Part shown: positions 24,001 through 36,100 of the stretch, piece after piece
Layout: every line of letters begins with the position of its first letter
Numbering within the stretch: the stretch's first letter is position 1
Assembly: GCA_039720395.1 (NCBI GenBank)
Contig: CM077824.1
Location: forward strand, 26,551,278-26,615,277
Length of the DNA stretch: 64,000 nucleotides
Direction: 5' to 3'
From: Liquidambar formosana
Taxonomy: Eukaryota > Streptophyta > Magnoliopsida > Saxifragales > Altingiaceae
Notes under the pieces: model-generated
What the model was told of the DNA's origin: nothing
Databases searched by the model: none
What the model saw: the letters and a program-made list of their open reading frames with translations, nothing else
Translations under genes and position numbers: made by a program

Positions 24001-25151
24001 TTTGTTGGATAAACATATCAAATGATGAAGTTTTGGTATCTTACCTTTTTGGGAACTATATTTGAAATGATGAAATAATTATTTTCATTGAGTATGATCG
24101 TAAATAATAGGATTTACATGGGTTTACGAATAAATGGTATTTTCCAAGGTTATGAAACTATGGTTTTGATTTTGGGAATGCCTAAAATGATAGTGGAGGG
24201 TCTTCGGTCATGAGAATTCGGTTTTGTCTCTCCTGAGGATCCTAGGGTTCTGTTGGTTGTACCCCAATTTTTGGGTGGAAATCCCATATACCGCATGAGG
24301 GCCCTATTCAGTGGAGGTTTATTACTCTTTATACCGCACGAGGGCCCCTTTTAGGGGAGGTTTATTATTTTTTCTTATATATCGCACGAGAGCCCCTTTT
24401 GGGGCGGATTATTACTACTTGAGGCTAAGCTGGAAATCAGCCCCACATATCATATATGGCATTCATTTGTATTTTTGGGAAAAATATAGTTTTACCTTTT
24501 TGGAAAAGGTTTTGGAGCAAAGAAATGGGTTTCGGGTATATAAATTAACATGGTTTTGGTGTGAGATATATCATTATGGTATTTTGTTTATTTTAAATAT
24601 GGGATTTACGATTATGAATTGATATAAAATGGTTTTATATTAGTTTTAAAACCTTGATAGACCTTGCAGAATAATGTATCCTACTAAGTTATCATACTCA
24701 TGCCTTCTTATTTAAATTGTTTTCAGATTCTTAGAGATGCAGCTTCATGGATATGCTAGTAATTGGAGACGCATGATTTAATGTGGCTAATTATAATGAA
24801 ATTCACAAATGTATTATGGGGAAAATATGTATTACATTTTGGTTTTCTTTGGGCCAATGGCAAACATATATATGTAATTCATTTCAGGGATGTAAATATC
24901 TAATTATGTGTAATTTTCATATATGTGGAATATGATGGAGAAATGATACCATGGATGACAGGAATATTTCATGAAATGCTTTCAAACAGGTTTTGTCATA
25001 GTATGTCTCATTTGCAGAAGGGTTATGCCCAAATTTTATTAACAATTTGGAAATCTTTTAAAATGCCATCTATACTTGAATAACCGTTTTTATTAAATTA
25101 AATCCATTTTTAATTACACTTGATCATGGCACTTAATTTTGGGTTGTGACA
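21034..25151 (+). mobile_element. Gypsy-type LTR remnant B
   Basis: Begins TGTCACACCCCAAACCC and ends GGGTTGTGACA, i.e. inverted termini TGTCACA/TGTGACA, typical of Tekay-like gypsy LTRs. Early part (21400-21450) has a CATAAAGCTCAGCAAG block; 23390-25100 parallels remnant A. No target duplication was found (GATGT versus TTCTC), so the 4.1-kb span may be a composite. Confidence 0.45.
24288..24420. repeat. Short tandem repeat, three units of about 45 bp
   Basis: ATACCGCATGAGGGCCC, ATACCGCACGAGGGCCCC and ATATCGCACGAGAGCCCC in succession, each followed by a GG-TTATTA block. Inside LTR remnant B. Confidence 0.8.
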
Positions 25152-25330
25152 TTCTCCTTCACAATTTTTTTCAGCAATTTCTTGTATTCTCTTATTTTAT
25201 CAAGGAAGGGACATATTTATATTTGGTAGATTAAGGATATTTGTGAAATATGAAATTATTTTCCATTTTTATGAACTTATTTTGTAAGATTTATGATTTC
25301 TCAGAAGCAACTTGTATTATGAGTAAGGTG
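25152..25330 (+). mobile_element. LTR remnant C (copy of 18605-18780)
   Basis: Homologous to remnant A over its whole length (shared TTAAGGATATTTGTGAAAT). It stops at a GGTGGTAGT-rich simple sequence (25328-25410). Confidence 0.65.
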
Positions 25331-25732
25331 TTGGTAGTGGTGGTGGTAGTAATATTGAGGTAGTGGTGGTGCTAATGACACGGTCATGGAGGTAGTGGTG
25401 GTGTTGGAGCTTTTATTTTATTTTTTAAAATTAGGTGATGCGAGTAATGATTTTTGTGCTCCAACTATATGAATTTTCTTTTGCATTTTTTAAACATTAA
25501 TTATTAGTTTTTCTTTTTGGTTGACAAATGTAAGATTATCTGAACTTTTCATTAATAATTGTTTCACTTTTAGTGAATGTTTTTGCTACAAATCACAACG
25601 AAATTTTTTTAAAAATTTGTTTCCAAAAGAAAGTAACATTAGATAGTATCAAGTTTGGCTCAATTTGAATTTGGAAATGCTACAATTCCCAAACTTGATT
25701 TTGTAAATCTTTTTTCTTCTCTCCGTCCTTGC

Positions 25733-25759
25733 TTTATTATTATTATTATTATTATTATG
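25733..25759. repeat. (ATT)n microsatellite
   Basis: Eight to nine TTA/ATT units. Confidence 0.95.
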
Positions 25760-26419
25760 TTGTTGTGGTGGTACAAGCTATGAGGATTGCTTTCCTGAGT
25801 GTATTGATAAACTCTTCTATTTCGGAGAATTTACAACAATCTCAATGCACGTACTCTACCATTGGAAAAGACTATTTAAGAGTCTCAATTATAAACTTTT
25901 CTCACAAAATGCCACATGACTTGATCACACGTGTAAAATTAAATCTCATCAATGAAGTTTAATTAAAAAATTTTCATGGACTTTGACTAATGCGTGTGAC
26001 CCAATTTTCACATACTGAAAGATGGTGATTGGTAAATGGGATAATGTAACAAACTGATATGCAGGTTGAAATTACATACTTGGGATACTTGGGGTTAAAA
26101 AAACATAAAAAATGATTGCATAGTAATTGCAAGCTGTTAGTTTTATAGGTTTGTATAATGAGAATTAGTAACCCAAGAGGACAACACTTACTTCCACTTT
26201 GGGGTGGAATAGTTCCTTCCATCCCCAGACGTGGCAAGTTCTTTATTCAACATGTGTCGAACAACACGTGCATCTCATGTGCCTATTGTTGAAAACAAAG
26301 CTAGCCCCATCAAATAAGAACCCGTTCTCCTTAAACGAATTCCGTCCCCCTCCCCCACCCCACCCCGGCGAGTGATATGTCTAACCAGTGATGGATTTGA
26401 CGCTGGCAACCATCATCCA

Positions 26420-26422
<3 letters not shown>

Positions 26423-26455
<33 letters not shown>
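26423..26455. repeat. (CT)n microsatellite
   Basis: About 16 TC units; overlapping Leu/Ser and Arg/Glu frames here are artefacts. Confidence 0.95.
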
Positions 26456-26458
<3 letters not shown>

Positions 26459-27635
26459 CTTTCAAATGAAAGGGAGAAGGAGTGTTCAGAATCAGACAAA
26501 GAGAAGGGGTGTTCAGGGCATTTCTCACCTGCTTCGGTTCCTTTTATTATACATCACAAAGGGGCAAAGGGCTTCCCATTTTTGTTGCTTAGTTTTAATA
26601 CATGATCCGATTGACTCAAGTCACTCAATGACTTTGGAATGTGTTGGTATTGGGTGTTCATTCCCCAAAGTAATGGAAGTTGAAAAAATGCATATGAGTG
26701 GGGGATAATTAATATTCTCAAAATGCACTGAACATGAAGTGTTCGTAGAAATTACAGAAAGCTTCTATAAAGAATTTTTTTCTTAAATCTTTGAACCTTT
26801 CCAATCTGTGTTAAATAATTCCAGTTTGTTGTTTCTCTCTTTTTGGCCGTGATTATTTGATAATCACAATGGGAGCAGGTCGCCGGTGTCGGTATTCGCC
26901 GGAGAGATATGTGGTTCATCAGAAGGGGAAGGGGAATGGTAGACGAATTGACGAACCACACTACAGCCAAGAAGGTCTTGTTTTTTAGCCTCCAACGAAT
27001 CAGAAGACATTTAAAAGTCACGTGAGAAGCACGTATTATTGTACACACATCGTTTTAAAAACGTGCCACTTGCGGGAGGAGCGCCTCCACCTTGGGGGTG
27101 GGGGCAAGTAGTGTCCGTAACAAAAATATTACCTGAACGGGTTGGTTTGATGGTAGCCATCAATTATAAACAAAAATAATACCATGCCTACAAAACAATT
27201 GAACCACTTTAATAATTAGGTCAGGAGAAATACCTCAGAATGTGTGCTCAACAGATTATACGCATTCCCATTTGGTGAAATCTATATCTATAAAATCCTA
27301 AATGATTTACGCGGTCTTGCCGTTCATACGGATTGATGTAGTGAGATGTAGGGCTGCAACTTAGTTCGGTGCAAATTGAAAACTAAACTTAAATCAATTT
27401 CGTGAGTTGATTTGGTTTGATTCTTGAGTTACCACAGTATTGACTAATAAAATAAGAACTGATTTTCTGACTCTTAATTAGCTTGGTTTCAGATTGAGAT
27501 CAAACCGACCCAAATCAAACCAAATTGCATCCGTGCAGAGAAAGGAAACCCACATCGACCAATGTATCTTATACCCACAAGATTAAAAAAGGAAACCTTT
27601 TCACCAAAAAGGGTATAGTGGGATTTAATGTTTAA

Positions 27636-28012
27636 GAGCATTTCTAATGGGGTTAGTTATCCAATCCCTTTAACTATTTTAGTTAGTCAAATAATCTTTT
27701 TCCTTCTTCAAGGGGCAAGCGATATGGCTAGCTATTTTAACTATCGTTATTTTGGCTAGCTACACATTCGCCAGCTAAACTATTTTTACTTAAAAAGGTG
27801 ACAATTGTCTTCTCTATATGCATCATTCCATTTTTATCTTTCCACTAAATGATTAAAAAAAGAAAAATTGTTAATAAAAATTTGAAATAGTTCAAAAATA
27901 ACTAGTACTCTTGGAGTACTCATTTGAATAGCTAGCTAGCTATTTAAAAAAAAATGTCATTTTGCTAGCTAAAGTAGCAAAAAAATAGCTAGGACGTAAT
28001 TTAGAGATGCTC
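27636..28012. mobile_element. Tourist-like MITE (PIF/Harbinger)
   Basis: 377 bp with TIRs GAGCATTTCTAA and GAGCATCTCTAA (inverse) and a TAA target duplication (27633-27635, 28013-28015). The interior has repeated GCTAGCTA blocks. No coding sequence. Confidence 0.8.
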
Positions 28013-28245
28013 TAATAAGATTCAGATCCAAAAAATACAAAGGTGGATTGTATCATCATGCTTAAAATTAAGTTAAGAGCCCACAGCCTGCTTAGCCAAA
28101 TTAGTAACTTCAATTCAGTGCAAGTTTTTGCTTTTATAGGGACTGTTCTTTTGTAAATATAGCTGTTTTAGGAAACCTTTTCACCAAAAAGGATATAGTA
28201 GGATGGAGAGATGTACTCCATATATCACTATTAGAGAATTGTATT

Positions 28246-28573
28246 GGACACTACTTGCCTCCACCCAAGGGTAGAGAAGCTCCTTCCCACCTTCATTTAT
28301 TTTCTACCACGTACATGTCATAAATATTTTTTAAAAATATGACTTTAAAAATACAAAAAAAAAAAAAAAAATGTAAATATGAACACGTTTCCACTCATTC
28401 ATGTTAACATAAACATATAACATGCAAATATGGACTTATATTAATGTTTACAATTATTTAAATATGAGAATGCATGTACATAATCAATTTTCCTTATTTA
28501 TTTGAACAAGTGGCAAAAATGAGTGGGAGGAGGGAAGAGCTCCTCTACCTAATGGTGGATGCAAGTATTTTCC
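28246..28573. mobile_element. Mutator-like MITE with perfect 9-bp target duplication
   Basis: 328 bp. Left end GGACACTACTTGCCTCCACC and right end (inverse) GGAAAATACTTGCATCCACC continue as imperfect arms of about 65 bp. Flanked by AATTGTATT on both sides (28237-28245, 28574-28582). Confidence 0.85.
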
Positions 28574-29038
28574 AATTGTATTTCATTAATAAATTAAAGT
28601 GATGAATAAAATAATGTCAAGAAGAAGTGGGATTGGTGGGAGCAAAAGGGACCGGCCAGTTAAACAAGCTTTTGGTGAAGTTTCTTATTGGCCAAAAAGG
28701 GCATCCTTGAGAAAGCATCGGATGAGTGCACTTCCTAATTTTAACGGAAAGAACCCCACCGAACAAGTGACTTAATATAATGAAGAATCTTAAGAGAGAA
28801 TTGTTGTCCATTCTAAGAAACTAATCGAAGGGAAACCAAGCTAGTCATAAAGCACTTGGCCACTTGCCTAATTTATAGTGGAATCAACGTGTGATTTGTA
28901 GTCATCGTGCGTGGTGGGGTTAGTAAATGCTTAATTATTACATATCAATATTGCATTCACGTACAGTGAGTTAATTTCCAGTACGTTAGTTTAAAAAATC
29001 AAAGGAGATTGAAGGTAAGTGAGCCCGGATATACAGAT

Positions 29039-29277
29039 ATGGAAGAGGCCCAAGAGAGTGTTGGAGGAAGAAGCAGCAGCAAGAAGATGAGAGAGATGGT
29101 GCTTGGAGACTACTTGAAGCCACACATACTGAGTGTGTTATGCTATCTACTCCATGCAGGAGCCAACATCGTCTCCAAAGTCTCCCTAGACAAAGGCATG
29201 AGCCATTATGTGCTTGTGGTCTACGGCCATGCTCTTGGAACTTTTGCAACTGCTCTTCTCGCTCTTCTCTTTGAAAG
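29039..29277 (+). CDS. Transporter exon 1
   Basis: ATG in context GATATGGAAG; encodes the first two membrane segments; ends LLALLFE plus AG (phase 2) at donor GTTTGT. Confidence 0.9.
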
Positions 29278-32200
29278 GTTTGTTCTTCTTCTTGACTTTT
29301 GCTTCTGCCACTGCCGCCGCCTTCTTGGCTTGTTTTCTTGCATCTACTTAAATATAAATGGGTAATGCTATTTTGCCCCACCCTTTGTCCTATTATGTGT
29401 ATTTAAGAGTGTTTCAATTTTTAGGATTTAATCATATCAGTGGATCCTATAACTTTACCCTTCCAAATACACATATAGAGTAGGACAAAGTGAAGGCAAA
29501 GTAGCATTACCCAATATAAATAGGGGGAATTTTCGATTGGTCGGGGTAACAGAAAATAATTAGTTAGTAGTCATTATTATTTAAGTTAGTAGTCATTTAC
29601 TAGTAAGTTAATGGTAATTTGTACTGAACGGTAATTGTATTTTTATTTTTATTTTTATTTTTTTCTAATAGCTTGACCAATCTAAATTTCCCCCATATCT
29701 ATAAATATATTCCTAGCAATGTCAGTCAAGAGTAGTACGTGCGAAACTTGGTATGATATATATAAATATATATAATCCCAATGTAACCTATAATCCAGTA
29801 ATGCACAAGGTATAATCCCCAATACAGGTGTTAATATAAGTTATATTAGTACGTGCTCACCTGATTATCACCCTATATATATATATATAATCCAAACATT
29901 AATATTTCAACTTGAATTTTTCTTGCAAAGTTCAACGTTAATTTCTTTCGTTTCATAGATTCTTTCATCGCAATACATTAATATTGCACACACGTACAAG
30001 ATAACGGACAAACCACTGTGCATGTGCTAACGTCACATATGACATCAAGAGGGAAACGATTAGGGTTTGTTTGGGTGTCCATTTCAAAATAAAACAACTC
30101 AAGGCTGGTATTTTTGTAGTATTGAAGGTTTAAATCTATCACCTTAAATTAGAATACTTTAAAAAGTTAGAGTTAATGTCGATATATAGTTGAATTTTCA
30201 CTCTTATTTATAGTGAAGCGTGCCATTTTCTTGAAACTATTAATCCAACGTGATGGATTTGTGCCTTCAATATTATGTAAAATATCTTGAAGTGTTTAAT
30301 TTCCTCCCTTGAAGGCTTAAAGTATCATTCTCGTCACACGTAAAGGTCTAATCCCAATTGAAGGTCTCTAAACAATCCATAGCAAGTGGGACCACCCGTT
30401 ACTAATGCCGCCGGATTGAATTGGACATCTAGTCACCAGCCACTACACTGCCGTGTTATGCACTCGGATGGATTGAACTTTGAGTATGTATGAACGGCCC
30501 ACAACTTCTATTCTTGTTTTGGACTTGGCTTTGTTTACCCGATTACATCACATAGTTTCAATTTTTCTGTTTTTCCTAAATATTCTTTTATCTTTTATTT
30601 TTTAACATCAGGCAGTGCATTGATTGATTGCACCCCACATATAGATAAAGTGTACGATTATATTGAATCCATCTATGCAAGGGATACAAGGTACGTACCC
30701 ACCAATGCAGCACCTGATATAACTTTAACACCTTATAATAAAGATCAAAGTAGTTATTTGCATACATGCATGGTTTTAATGCATCTTGTTATAGGATTAC
30801 ATTTAGATGAGTTCTCTGGAATTTACCAAAGAATTTCAAAATCGTAGGATTTGAAATTACGTCGTTTACAAATTTTCCTACTTAGCTAAACAATTTGGCG
30901 CATGAGGATTTAATTTATGATAGTAGAGGTAGGTGGAGGGTGATTGATGATGTTGGTCGTGGTAGTGATGGAGGGTGGTGCGGGCTTAGTATTAGTAGTG
31001 GCTGCTGGGAGGTGGTGACGGTGGGCAGTGATGATGGGCGGTGGGCAGTGGTGGCATGGGGGGTGGGTGTGGTGATGGCCGTAGAAATCTAAGCTGTCCT
31101 TTATGAAACCCCTCCTAGAAGGGATTTGGCATAAAAGACATTTTGAAAAAGGATTTGAAAGTAAGATTTTGAGCCTACAAAGCCCATGTTCAAATCCCAT
31201 TTAGAATTTAGGAAATTTCTATCTTGAACTGCTCAAACAAGGAAATTGATTAGGATGAAATTTTGAAATCTCATTCTAATTAACCCCAAATCCCTCTTTC
31301 AATTACCTCATCCCAACACACCCCTTGTTGTATTGCATATAAATCTAATAATTTAATTTTAGAATTTGGGTCCACCCTGAGTACATATAAATCTATTCTA
31401 ATATAATCGAAAAATCTTATAGAACTGATCTCATCACATGGTATAAATAAAGCAGTCCAAGTCTTTAAAAAAAAAAAAAATAATAATAATAATAAATAAA
31501 TAAATAAATAAGAACGTTGCTTTTGATTGTGCACTTTAGTTGGCCACAATTTTGGGGGGCCTTCTAAACTTTCAATGGCCATCAAAAATCAATCTCAAAT
31601 GATTATTAGGTAATTGGGCCCCTTGATGCTGTAAAAGTCTCTTGTGCTAGTGCTTTCCGATTATCAAAGGAGAAAGCTATGTCTATATTTGTAGAACACA
31701 AATGCATGTAATTGATAAGCGCCTCAGAAAGTGTAGTTTGGGTGTTCGAAATTTTACAAAAACGTTGATTCTCTTTGGGGTTACCCCAGAACCTAAAAGG
31801 CCTAGTAATACCCGACATGTGTGGAACGGGGGATTACAAATATCCAAGAGATTAGTGGGAGCCAAAGTCTCGGATAGCTTTGTTGAAAAAAAAAAAAAAA
31901 AAATTGCATGTAATTGTAATTAAAAAACCTCCACCATTTGGATCACCAACTTGCATATATGCTGATTCTTCAATTCCCTACCAATCAAGCACGGACTAAG
32001 GAAAGATGGCTAGGTCCTATTCCCCCAACTTAAAGTCTCGGTATTAATTAAGATAGATAAGTCAAACTTTTGAGATTGAACACAAATCTTTCAAACTTAT
32101 TTTCTCGAAATTGGGGGTTTATGTTAAATCTAGATACATAACTCATGTGTATAGTTAGTTAAGTAAAGTTGTCCCATTTGCATGCGGGAGATTTGGACAT

Positions 32201-33091
32201 ATTCCTAAATCAAATCAATAGCAAAATATACTTATGATGGAGACAATTTTAATCCTCAATCTACATTTCCCATATTCCTATATCAATTTCGATCAAGTAA
32301 ACATGTGATGATATAACTTATATCAGCACCATGCGTCAGGAGTTGTAACATGTGCACTGGTCAATGTATCTTGTAACTCACTAATGCATAAAGTACAACC
32401 CCAATACGCGGATTGATCAATATAAGTTATATATATATATATATATATATATTGGTTGTGTTCTCATTAGCATGTGTACTGATATAAGTTATATCAATAC
32501 CATGCATTGGGGGTTATACCTCTTGCATTGGTCTAATGTACTTCATATCCTACTAGTACAGAAAGTACACCACACAATGCGGGTGTTGATATAACTTATA
32601 TCAGCACGTGCTTACTTGATCATTATCCTATATATATATATATATATATACACACATTAACTCGGTAGTAAGACACACCATTCTTTCTTACTTAGACAAG
32701 TTGCCCTAATTTGAAAGAAAATTAATTAATTACACACTGATTCACCAATATTCGAGATGTTTCTTGCAGGAATATCGAAAGAAAACTTAGTGTACCTGTT
32801 CTACGGAATATCTTCTTTTTGGGTCTTTTAGGGTAAGTGAAAATGGGACGAGTGCTAGAATAAGGCCGTGGGCTGGTCCACAGCTACTGTCTTGTAAACA
32901 TGCAGTAGCACATAATTAAGAGCAAACAATTTTCATATGGTTTCTTAATTATGTATTTCAGAGCAGTATTAGCAAGGACATTGTACTACGCGGGACTGGA
33001 ATACACTTCTCCAACTTTTGCATCTGCCATATCCAACTTAATCCCATCAATTACTTTTATCTTGGCAATTCTATTCCGGTAAAACTACACC

Positions 33092-33128
<37 letters not shown>

Positions 33129-36100
33129 AACTTGGTTGAAAGCAAGCATTTTTTATTTATAAAAAAACACTAAAAATGGATGTGTCTAAACAGCACTCAT
33201 TTTCTTGTTGATGAATTGTTGTATTAATATATTCAGGATGGAGAGATTTGATATTTCCAAGGGCAGCGCCCAAGCGAAGATAGGGGGAACTGTGATGGCC
33301 TTTGCCGGTGCAGCAGTCATGACCTTGTACATGGGTATTGTCGTAATCTCACCACCATTCTCTCCGCACTCGCGTAAGTCCTCAGCCACCTCAAAAATAC
33401 TGCTAGATGGGAAGTGGGTCAAGGGCTCTCTCATGCTTCTCATTTCATGCCTCTCATTTGCAGCATTCTTCATCTTACAGGTACTTCAACATTAATTTAC
33501 AATTTAACATTGCATAAATCAGTTTCCTTCCGATTAACTTACATAAAGAAGGTTCGAATTATATTGCGGTCCTTGGCTATTTGCGGAGAAGAAATTAAAA
33601 CCTCACAAAACAACTTAATTTACAAGTAATTAAAAATTAATATTGAATACACAAGCTTTTTTTTTTGTTTTTTTATTTATTTTTTATAATGAATAAATAA
33701 GCTTAGTTGATACCATTATATTTAATACTCCATTTAATACTCCATCCATCTCACAAAGATAGATCATGTTTAACAAAACACACGGTTTAAGAAAAAGCCA
33801 TCATTGCATTGACTTGGCATTTATTAACCTCTATCTTTTCAAAAGTACCCTCTCATATTTGGTATTGGGTTTTTTGTAGAAAGTAATTATTGAAATAATA
33901 AAGGTTAGTATAGGAAAGTTAAACATTTTATAATTTGACTTTTCAAAATGGACAAACTTTTGGGGACAACAAATGTAACAAAAATGACTTATCTTTGTAA
34001 GATGGAGGGAGTATAACGGCAGTTCAAATTATATCGACAATAAATTTTTTTTGAAATATTGTAGTTTTTTTTTTTTTGGACCACATATACATAGATAGGA
34101 CTGTATAAAGGTAACAAAGAATCACATAAGATTGACAGGCATGCCACACTTTAAAAACCTAAGTGATAAGCGCAGAACCTTTTTTAAGTATAATTAATCC
34201 TAACACTCTCGCTTAACCGATGTGGGACAATGGGTTTTAAAACCTTGAGTCAAAATGCTATCAAATTTCTTGACAAATATGTAACTATGTGAGATAAGGT
34301 TGGGAACCTACTAAAGCTTTCAACCTGGCTAATTTTTTTTTTTTTTAAATTTTTTTTAATGATGTGGAGGAACTTGCTTGATTTATCACCGAGATCAACT
34401 CTTTAGCCAATCGATAAACCTCCATCGACACATGCACTACATGTTCAACACATGTGCCAGGTAAATCACAAAACTTACGCCTTGGACATTTAACCTGTGA
34501 GACTCGAACAGAGGACTTCAAAACCAATATCTAATGCCTTGACCATTTGAGTTAACCCACGGATTATACCTTCCTTGCTAATTGACTTAGGTGTAGGCCA
34601 CTTCTAAATGGCCTTATTGTACTCTTCATATATCAACTTGAATTCCCTTACCAATGACTATATATAAATCCTAGAAATAGTGATATATACATATTTCATG
34701 AAACTATAATTTTTCAAGTTGATTTATAGAATACTAGCCTATAAGCTAAACATAACATGCTCTTCATCACTCTGATTGTATATAGAAATAGTGTAAATTA
34801 CACTAACACCCCTCTAATATTTGACAATTACATATATACCCTTTTTCATTTCTAAAATTACATTGACACTCCCTATCAGTCTTATGGGGAACCGACGTTA
34901 ACAGAGCGAACTAAAAGACATTATTACCTTTGTCAACAAAATGCTATATTTTATGCGTTTGATTGTAATACACATAAATGATGCTTTGCATTACTGACGG
35001 ATGTACTATGGTGCATCTAGTGCATCCGTGCGCACGTGCAACCACTCAAATCTTTTTTTTTTTCTTATTGTAAAATTTGGATTAGTAATTTTATTTAAAT
35101 TTACTGAAGTGCTTTAGTTGGTTAAATTTATAAATGTACACCACTTTTATAGATTATATAAAGTTAAGGTTTAATTTGTGAATAGGTTCTTATGTGCAAT
35201 CATTGAGAGAGACCATGTACATCCCATATTGGGCAAGAGGTATTATGGTTGGTATATAAGTAAGGTTCCATATCTCTAAAAGTCACGTAGGTTTTTGAAG
35301 TATGGCGTGATTGTCAGTCTTCTGTCCTACTTCATCACCTCTATTTAATCATATCAATGTGTGGTCATGTGACTTTTCCTTTTTACCCATCAAGGTCCCA
35401 CATAGGGTAGATGAAGATGAGAGTGTTAGATGTGGTATATAAGCAGGTTTTACATTTCTAAAAATTGTTTAGGCATTTTAAAGTATGGCATACCTATCAG
35501 TTTTATGTCCTTTCACCACTTCTATTCATTCATACCGATGTGTGATCCTACATTTTTCCCTTCCCTATTTAAATTTTAACAAAAAAAAAAAAAAGGATTT
35601 TTGGCCATAGCCCCATAATATAAGAATCATTTTACAATTGAACCAAAACTAATTCAGTCTTTATCATAACTCTTTTTCACCACAAAGTGATGAAAATACC
35701 CCCATTTTAAGTACAATACAATTTACTACCGTGCCATCCATAATCAACCTTTACTATTCTTGTCATTAATCTAGGGATTACACTCCACAAATTCTCAACG
35801 AAAAATTTACCTAAAAATTAAGCATCTTGTCGGTCATGAGTTCCATCTTCTCCATCAATATTCTTCAGTGAAGCTCACCATCAATCTCCCTTCTCCAACG
35901 AAGTTCACCGTAACCCCACCCATTGCCGTCAAAGGACCATCATGATTGAGTAGATATGAGAAAAAAAGTAGGCACTAGCACTAGATAAAATTAAAAAAAA
36001 AAAGAAAAAAAAAGGAAGGTTTGCTTCCACCATTGTTGACCACCCTCACTTAGCTTTCATTGTCACTGGCCAAGTAATAGAATTTGTATATAACATAATA

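Larger units (their letters stand above)
25411..27632. other. Intergenic stretch upstream of the transporter gene
   Basis: No gene recognised. Holds a (CT)n run (26423-26455), a hAT-like MITE (27350-27532, ends GGGCTGCAACTT and inverse GGATGCAATTTGG) and, at 27055-27122, one end of the same MITE family found whole at 28246-28573. Confidence 0.5.
29740..32660. other. Remainder of transporter intron 1
   Basis: Contains the palindrome repeats at 32309-32650 with a degenerate relative at 29740-29890, a G/T-rich stretch (30940-31080), AT-rich microsatellites and a SINE (31715-31904). No exon recognised. Confidence 0.6.

Noticed and set aside
24311..24622. 103-codon ORF with repeated YRTRAPF
   Set aside because: The repeat arises from the 45-bp tandem repeat in an LTR remnant, not from a real protein.
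29009..29038. Upstream start of the transporter ORF at 29009
   Set aside because: That codon is TTG. The first in-frame ATG is 29039, and family members begin shortly before the KPH/KPY motif.
30895..31200. Gly/Val- and His/Pro-rich ORFs
   Set aside because: Frames over a GGTG-rich simple sequence in intron 1; no domain or start context.
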